Assembly (NCBI GenBank): GCA_033439255.1
Contig: CM065880.1
Location: forward strand, 1,488,001-1,552,000
Source of the DNA: Hericium rajendrae
Lineage: Eukaryota > Basidiomycota > Agaricomycetes > Russulales > Hericiaceae
DNA: 64,000 nt
Direction: 5' to 3'
Of the stretch, positions 58,830 to 64,000 are shown in pieces. Below the pieces are notes generated by a model. That model did not search any database and had not been told where the DNA came from. It saw only the letters and a list, made by a program, of their open reading frames with translations. Within the stretch, counting starts at the first letter, position 1. Each line of letters starts with the position of its first letter. The translations under genes and the position numbers were made by a program.

Positions 58830-59260
58830 TAGATTTTGATGTTGTGCACCAAGCACTACACCGATTTGCATGTATGTACATGCATTCGAAAGCTACTGAT
58901 TGCCGCTTTCTGAAACATCAGAAATGTTGCCGGTGCGTTCACTCATTGTAAAGATATCCTCAAAACATGTTCTTGCTAACAGTTTCAGAGATTCTGTTGT
59001 AGTGCCTCGAGTTTTTCACCCATCAGGGCACACAATAACTCGTTCGAAAGCTCTTGATGAGCTCCTTTTAATGAGATAAAGATTTTCATGGTATGTCCAA
59101 TATTTGTCATGATATATCCAATTTTCACTCAAAGGGACGATTTTTAAATCTTCTTGGATCAGGTTGTGTAGGGCACTGTTCGAAAGCTATGCTCAACCGC
59201 ATTCAGGAATGTCTGAAATGTCAGCGGTGCATGTTCTCATTGTGAAGATCACACAATACA
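58830..59260. repeat. Imperfect local duplication
   Basis: A segment with TTCGAAAGCT, GAAATG and CATTGTRAAGAT at about 58886-58955 recurs at about 59178-59250, and a third diverged version seems to continue at 61465-61560 on the other side of the foldback element. No gene. Confidence 0.45.
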
Positions 59261-61460
59261 GTGACTTTGGCCGCAACCTACGGGCCAGACAAAAGTGGCC
59301 TAAGGCCGTAAGTTACGGGCTGGTCAAACCCAGCTGGAATGAGGGTTTTTGGTCTGTAAGCTACGGGCCAGCTGGATCTGGGAATAGACCATAAGTTACA
59401 GGTCAGCTTATATAGATGTGTACCATAGGTTACGGTGGAGCTGGCAGGGGGTATCTCTTGGGTGCCGGACTAATGGAATTAAATCAGAACTGGACTACTT
59501 TTTCTAGCTTCAGACTGCTTTTTTAGGGCTTGGACTAGTGGTTGAAAATTGAACTGGATTACATAAGATAACACAGGACTACGGACTATAGAAGATTATG
59601 GAATAGGACCATCAGACAGGACTTCGGACTTGTATTGAATAAGACTTCGGACTATTCCACAGGACTTCGGACTACTCTATAGGACTTTGGACTATTCTAT
59701 AGGACTTTGGACTACTCTATAGGACTTCGGACTACTCCATAGGACTTCGGACTACTCCATAGAACTTCAGACTACTTAATAAAACTTCGGACTACTTAAT
59801 AGGACTTCGGACTACTTAATAAAACTTCGGACTCTGAACTAGACTAAGGACTCTGGACTCTGGACTTCAGATTGAGAACTTTGGATTAAGGATTATAAAA
59901 TAGGACTATAGACAACAGACTTTGGACTAGGACTTAAAACTCCGGAACATGACTCCGGACTCTAGACTACTACAGATCAAAAACTTCGGACTCCAGACTC
60001 CGGACTTCGGACCTCAGACCTCGGACTATAGCCTTGAGACTTCAGACTAAAGTCTAAATAATAGAATGAAACTAAGGATTATAAGCTAGCATTCTTGAGA
60101 GCTTGTTTAAAGTAGTGGCACAGTAATCCATTTGATGTGATATAGCTGCAACACAGTGACTATACTCAGCGGAGTTACAATATTAGATGTCGGTGATTGC
60201 CGAGCACTACATCAGAGGCTAATTTTTAGACTTTACTAACTTATATCTGCCATCTCATATACTATAGTATCTTAAATATAAATCTGTTGCATTTTATAAT
60301 ATTATATGAGTTGAAAGTATATGCTGTTATTTTTGCTAATTTTATAGTATTTGATTTGATTTGTTATGACTCAAATACCGAGAATCTAGATATGGGTCTT
60401 GTGGCTGTACAACTAAAGACGCGTCAACTTGAAAGTTTGATTGTTACTAGCTACTATTGTTTTGTCCTGCTCTTTTTCTTCATCCTATAATAATTTAATT
60501 CAAAACTCAAGTAGCCTTTTTTATATACAAATTAGTCTGTTGAATAATTTTAGAATATATATTTATAGTTCTTAGTTCTATCTTATAGTCCATAGTCTGA
60601 TCATAGATCTTATAGTCCTTAGGCTAATTTTCTGATTCTAAATCTGTCTTTGTAGTCCTTAGTTCTATTTTATAGTCCTTTGTTTTTATTTTGTAGTCCT
60701 TAATTTGATTTTATCATTAGATTAGTCCTGATGCCTATTTTATGGTTCAGTCTGAAGTTTGAAGGCTATATATAGTCCGAGGTCCGAGGTCCGAAGTCCG
60801 GAGTCTGGAGTCCGAAGTCTTTGATCTGTAGTAGTCTAGAGTCCGGAGTCATGTTCCGGAGTTTTAAGTCCTAGTCCAAAGTCTGTTGTCTATAGTCCTA
60901 TTTTATAATCCTTAATCCAAAGTTCTCAATCTGAAGTCCAGAGTCCAGAGTCCTTAGTCTAGTTCAGAGTCCGAAGTTTTATTAAGTAGTCCGAAGTTCT
61001 ATGGAGTAGTCCGAAGTCCTATGGAGTAGTCCGAAGTCCTATAGAGTAGTCCGAAGTCCTGTGGAATAGTCCGAAGTCTTATTCAATACAAGTCCGAAGT
61101 CCTGTCTGATGGTCCTATTCCATAATCTTCTATAGTCCGTAGTCCTGTGTTATCTTATGTAATCCAGTTCAATTTTCAACCACTAGTCCAAGCCCTAAAA
61201 AAGCAGTCCGAAGTTAGAAAAAGTAGTCCGGTTCTGATTTAATTCCATTAGTCCGGCACCCAAGAGATACCCCCTGCCAGCTCCACCGTAACCTATGGTA
61301 CACATCTATATAAGCTGACCCGTAACTTATGGTCTATTCCCAGATCCAGCTGGCCCGTAGCTTACGGACCAAAAACCCTCATTCCAGCTGGGTTTGACCA
61401 GCCCGTAACTTACGGCCTTAGGCCACTTTTGTCTGGCCCGTAGGTTGCGGCCAAAGTCAC
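59261..61460. mobile_element. 2.2-kb foldback element with arms of 20-bp repeats
   Basis: The ends are exact complements for at least 26 bp starting GTGACTTTGGCCGCAACC. The left arm (59261 to about 60060) and right arm (about 60755 to 61460) mirror each other, and each contains about ten copies of a 20-bp unit (ATAGGACTTCGGACTACTCC). The AT-rich centre (60090-60740) has no convincing gene. No clear target duplication is seen. Confidence 0.8.
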
Positions 61461-62016
61461 ACCATTGACTGTGAAGATATGCCAAAACTGCTGTTTGACC
61501 CCCATTTTCAGAGATTTTGCCACTGATGCATGAGTTCTGCACCTAACATAGCGTATGAGGGCTTGCTTGGAAGCTACGAATAAGAACATTCAGATGAGCC
61601 AAAAAGATATGTGGTGCATGCAATATTCATAAAGTTATATCACTTTTTGTGTCTACTAAATGTCACTTATAGCATTCTGGCCATAGCGCCTTGAATATCC
61701 AACAGATCATGGCGTACAAGGTATCGTTCAAAAGCAACGATTCATCTGGCTTGGTCAGTACTAGGTACGTGTTAATCAGATGAAAACTGATGTTTGTAGT
61801 AGAGAAATGCAGAACTCTCCAGGGGACCCAGATACTCTCCCACGCTCCTTGCAGCTAAGGCGCACAACAGGGCAGAACACAGATGGCCATATCTGGCAAT
61901 CTGATTTCTGCCAGCATTGGACAAGTGTAAGTCAGTGTAGAGTTCATATCTATAAACACTGAAGGAAATTTTGTAAGTAATATAACTTGCAATGTTTTCA
62001 TTTTTCATGCAGGAGA
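61461..62016. other. Spacer
   Basis: No gene recognised. About 61885-61915 holds a diverged copy of the hairpin arm described at 62017. Confidence 0.35.
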
Positions 62017-62054
62017 CAGAAACCAGATTGCCAAATATGGCAATCTGGTTTCTG
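62017..62054. other. Perfect 17-bp hairpin
   Basis: CAGAAACCAGATTGCCA, loop AATA, TGGCAATCTGGTTTCTG. Followed by a CTCT-rich tract. Confidence 0.75.
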
Positions 62055-62299
62055 CCTTTGGTGTTGTTTGGCCTCAGGATTTGCCAGCAGCGCATCATCT
62101 TTGCCACTCTTTCTAAGTCTCTTCTCTCTCACTCTCTTACTCTCTCACTTCTCTCTCTCTTGTTTTATTGTAAGTCTGTTATTCTTTTGTTCTCATCTCT
62201 TTTCATGTTAGAAGGGTGTAAGAGAAGGCTACAAGAGTGATACTGGTACATTGTATGTATGTTTGTTTTTATTTTATTGGTTGTTTCAGTGCTGACATG

Positions 62300-62615
62300 C
62301 TTGCTCATCTGCCCTCTACCTGCCCGCTCGTCCATGCAACCATCCACATGCATGCCTGCCTGCTTGCCTGCTCACTTGCCTGATGGCTTGTCTGCTTGCC
62401 TGATGGCTTGCCCACTTGTCCGATGGCTTGCTCGCAATCTGCTTGCCTGCCTGCTCATCTGCACACCTGCCTGCTCACCTATGTACCTTTCCACTTGTTT
62501 ACATGCTCGTCTGCTCACCTGCTTGTTTGCATGCCCGTCCACTCACCTGCTTGTCTACATGCTTACCTGCTCACTCGCATGCCCACCTGCTGACTCGCAT
62601 GTCTGTCTGACCTAT
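62300..62615. repeat. Minisatellite of TGCYTGCC/TGCTCACC words
   Basis: Irregular 8-12-bp units such as GCTTGCCTGATG and CTGCTCACCTGCTTG fill about 300 bp. All three plus frames stay open and give Cys/Leu/His/Pro-rich repeats, which is a composition effect and not a gene. 62616-62809 has no feature. Confidence 0.75.
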
Positions 62616-62809
62616 GTATGTACTACAGTAGAGGGGGCTGGTGTTTATATATCTGTGAGATGACAGCACAAGTGGCCTAATGTAGTATGGAGTAGTGATT
62701 AGCTAGCTCATGTTATGTAGTTATTTTTAAATAAAGTTTTTGAATGTTCTGATATATTGCAATTGAGTGAAATATAAGGATATCAACAATTGTTTATACA
62801 TTGAATTGT

Positions 62810-62995
62810 ATAACTACTGTAAAGAGATTCATTGCTACAGTAGAGACATATTCACTACAGGTTACTACGGCTCACTATCGGAGCCACGGTAGTAGGGAGA
62901 GGTCCTACAAGTACTACAGGAGCTATGGGAGCTATAGGTCACTATGGTAGGATTCTGATCACTACTGTAGCTCATGGTAGCCCACTGTAGCTCTT
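62810..62995. repeat. Short CTACAGTAG/CTACGGTAG palindrome cluster
   Basis: Repeated CTAC(A/T)GTAGC, GCTACAGTAG and GCCACGGTAGTAG-like words. Degenerate; origin unknown. Confidence 0.45.
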
Positions 62996-63252
62996 CCTGT
63001 TTTTCCAGATGCTGTCGTGCATATCATCAGCAAGAGCCAAATTTAATGGCTAGTCTGATGATCTGACTGATCTGAAAAATTTTAAATGTCTGATACTCAA
63101 ATATGAATAAAACAATGAGTAGATACTTTTTCAACTTCAGAAAATTTTCAGATGCTATTAGAGTTATCAGATTTTCAAATATCTACAGAAGTAGACATTT
63201 TTTTCAGAAATTAGAGGCTGTTTCAGAAAAATTCCAATATATCAGACATAAT

Positions 63253-63660
63253 CATGTAGGTCTCTGTTTCTCAGACAAAATCAGACCTTTCAGACTTTGA
63301 CATGTTGTCAGATATAAGAATCCTTATCAGACATTCTAAAATCTTCAGACAAATCATGTAGGTCTCTTTCTCTCAGACAAAATCAGATCTTTCAGACTTT
63401 AACATGTTGTCAGATATAAGAATCCTTATCAGACATTCTAAAATCTTCAGACAAATCATGTAGGTCTCTCTTTCTCAGACAAAATCAGATTGCTCAGACT
63501 TTGACATGTTGTCAGATATAAGAATCCTTATCAGACATTCTAAAATCTTCAGACAAATCATGTAGGTTCATATTTTTCAGATCAAGTTAGACATTTTAGA
63601 CGTTTACATTTTGTCAGATATAGAGATTATTATTAGATATTTAGAAATCTTCAGAAACAT
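63253..63660. repeat. 102-bp tandem repeat, four units
   Basis: Units start at 63253, 63355, 63457 and 63559 (CATGTAGGTCTCT), and a fifth begins at 63661. The content is again TCAGAC/TCAGAT words, so it looks like a subterminal array of a CATCAGG-type element. Confidence 0.85.
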
Positions 63661-63673
63661 CATGTAGGTCTCA

Positions 63674-64000
63674 CATCAGGAACCTTCAAAACTTTCTGAT
63701 GGACCCTGCAGAGTCTGATCAACTGCAAGACCTGATCCAGCTGCAGGCTCTAATTAGAGATCAATTTCTGATCAGAGCTTTTATATTTTGAAATCAATAA
63801 CTATTGACAGATATAGTAGTCATCCAACTCTAATCATTAGATGCAACAAAGTTTTCAATATCTAAAATTTATATAAATCTGATCAGTTCTGATTAGTCTG
63901 TGAGCATTCTGCATTGATACTTTTTTGAATCTTGAGGTCAAATATTCTGCAGCTAGCTGAGAGTAGCTGATGTTGTCTGAGAGTATCTGATGTGTCTGAT
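63674..64000. mobile_element. Left part of a longer family-A element, cut by the window edge
   Basis: It begins CATCAGGAACCTTCAAAAC and runs to the end of the window without its right end. It contains the inner sequence of the 222-bp MITEs plus extra internal sequence, so the 222-bp form is an internally deleted derivative. Confidence 0.75.

Noticed and set aside
59164-61542. Matching 71-76-residue frames at both ends of the foldback element
   Set aside because: Mirror images created by the inverted repeat.
62259-62663. Cys/His/Leu-rich frames that resemble a repeat protein
   Set aside because: All three frames are open over a minisatellite; no other coding sign.
63253-63660. Regular 102-bp units as a CRISPR-like array
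   Set aside because: Units are repeated along their whole length with no variable spacers, and the genome is eukaryotic.

Overview
The window looks like a transposon-dominated island from a filamentous basidiomycete, most likely an Agaricomycete. The evidence is short GT-AG introns, a Plavaka-type (CACTA-like) transposase, Helitrons with a Pif1 helicase, a chromodomain Ty3/gypsy element, and dioxygenase-like genes of kinds known to multiply around fungal transposons. I see no rRNA, genuine tRNA, CRISPR array or obvious housekeeping gene. No species can be named from the sequence alone.

Layout. 1-1.5 kb: TCTGAT-rich repeats and a JmjC-like gene remnant. 1.5-5.0 kb: 5'-truncated Helitron copy H1 (minus strand). 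5.0-7.7 kb: two non-autonomous Helitron-like elements, one inside the other. 8.16-19.4 kb: a large Plavaka-type element with subterminal repeats at both sides, a decayed transposase (minus) and a divergent multi-exon accessory gene (plus), hit by several later insertions. 20.2-24.9 kb: a JmjC-domain gene (minus) that reads as intact. 25.3-26.1 kb: a tandem array of hairpins. 27.25-36.9 kb: three spliced genes in the order plus/minus/plus: a TET/JBP-like 2-oxoglutarate dioxygenase with a long C-terminal extension, and two unrecognised genes facing apart across a 224-bp tandem repeat. 37.0-46.0 kb: near full-length Helitron H2 with two MITEs and one further insertion. 46.2-56.8 kb: a fossil chromodomain gypsy element with 424-bp LTRs and a 5-bp target duplication, containing a MITE and a second small LTR element that carries a long antisense reading frame. 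57.0-58.0 kb: a fragment of a second gypsy copy. 59.3-61.5 kb: a 2.2-kb foldback element. 62-64 kb: mini- and macrosatellites and the start of another MITE.

The main structural theme is a set of MITE families that begin CATCAGG and end CCTGATG, are filled with TCTGAT/ATCAGA words, and make 2-bp target duplications that are not restricted to TA. The left end of the Plavaka-type element has the same terminus and the same internal words, so Plavaka is the likely source of mobilisation. The two Helitron copies act as empty-site controls for each other's MITE insertions. A second theme is chromatin or DNA-modification enzymes (TET/JBP-like, JmjC-like, and a second JmjC remnant) sitting among transposons, in DNA where the LTR differences are all transitions and mostly at CpG.
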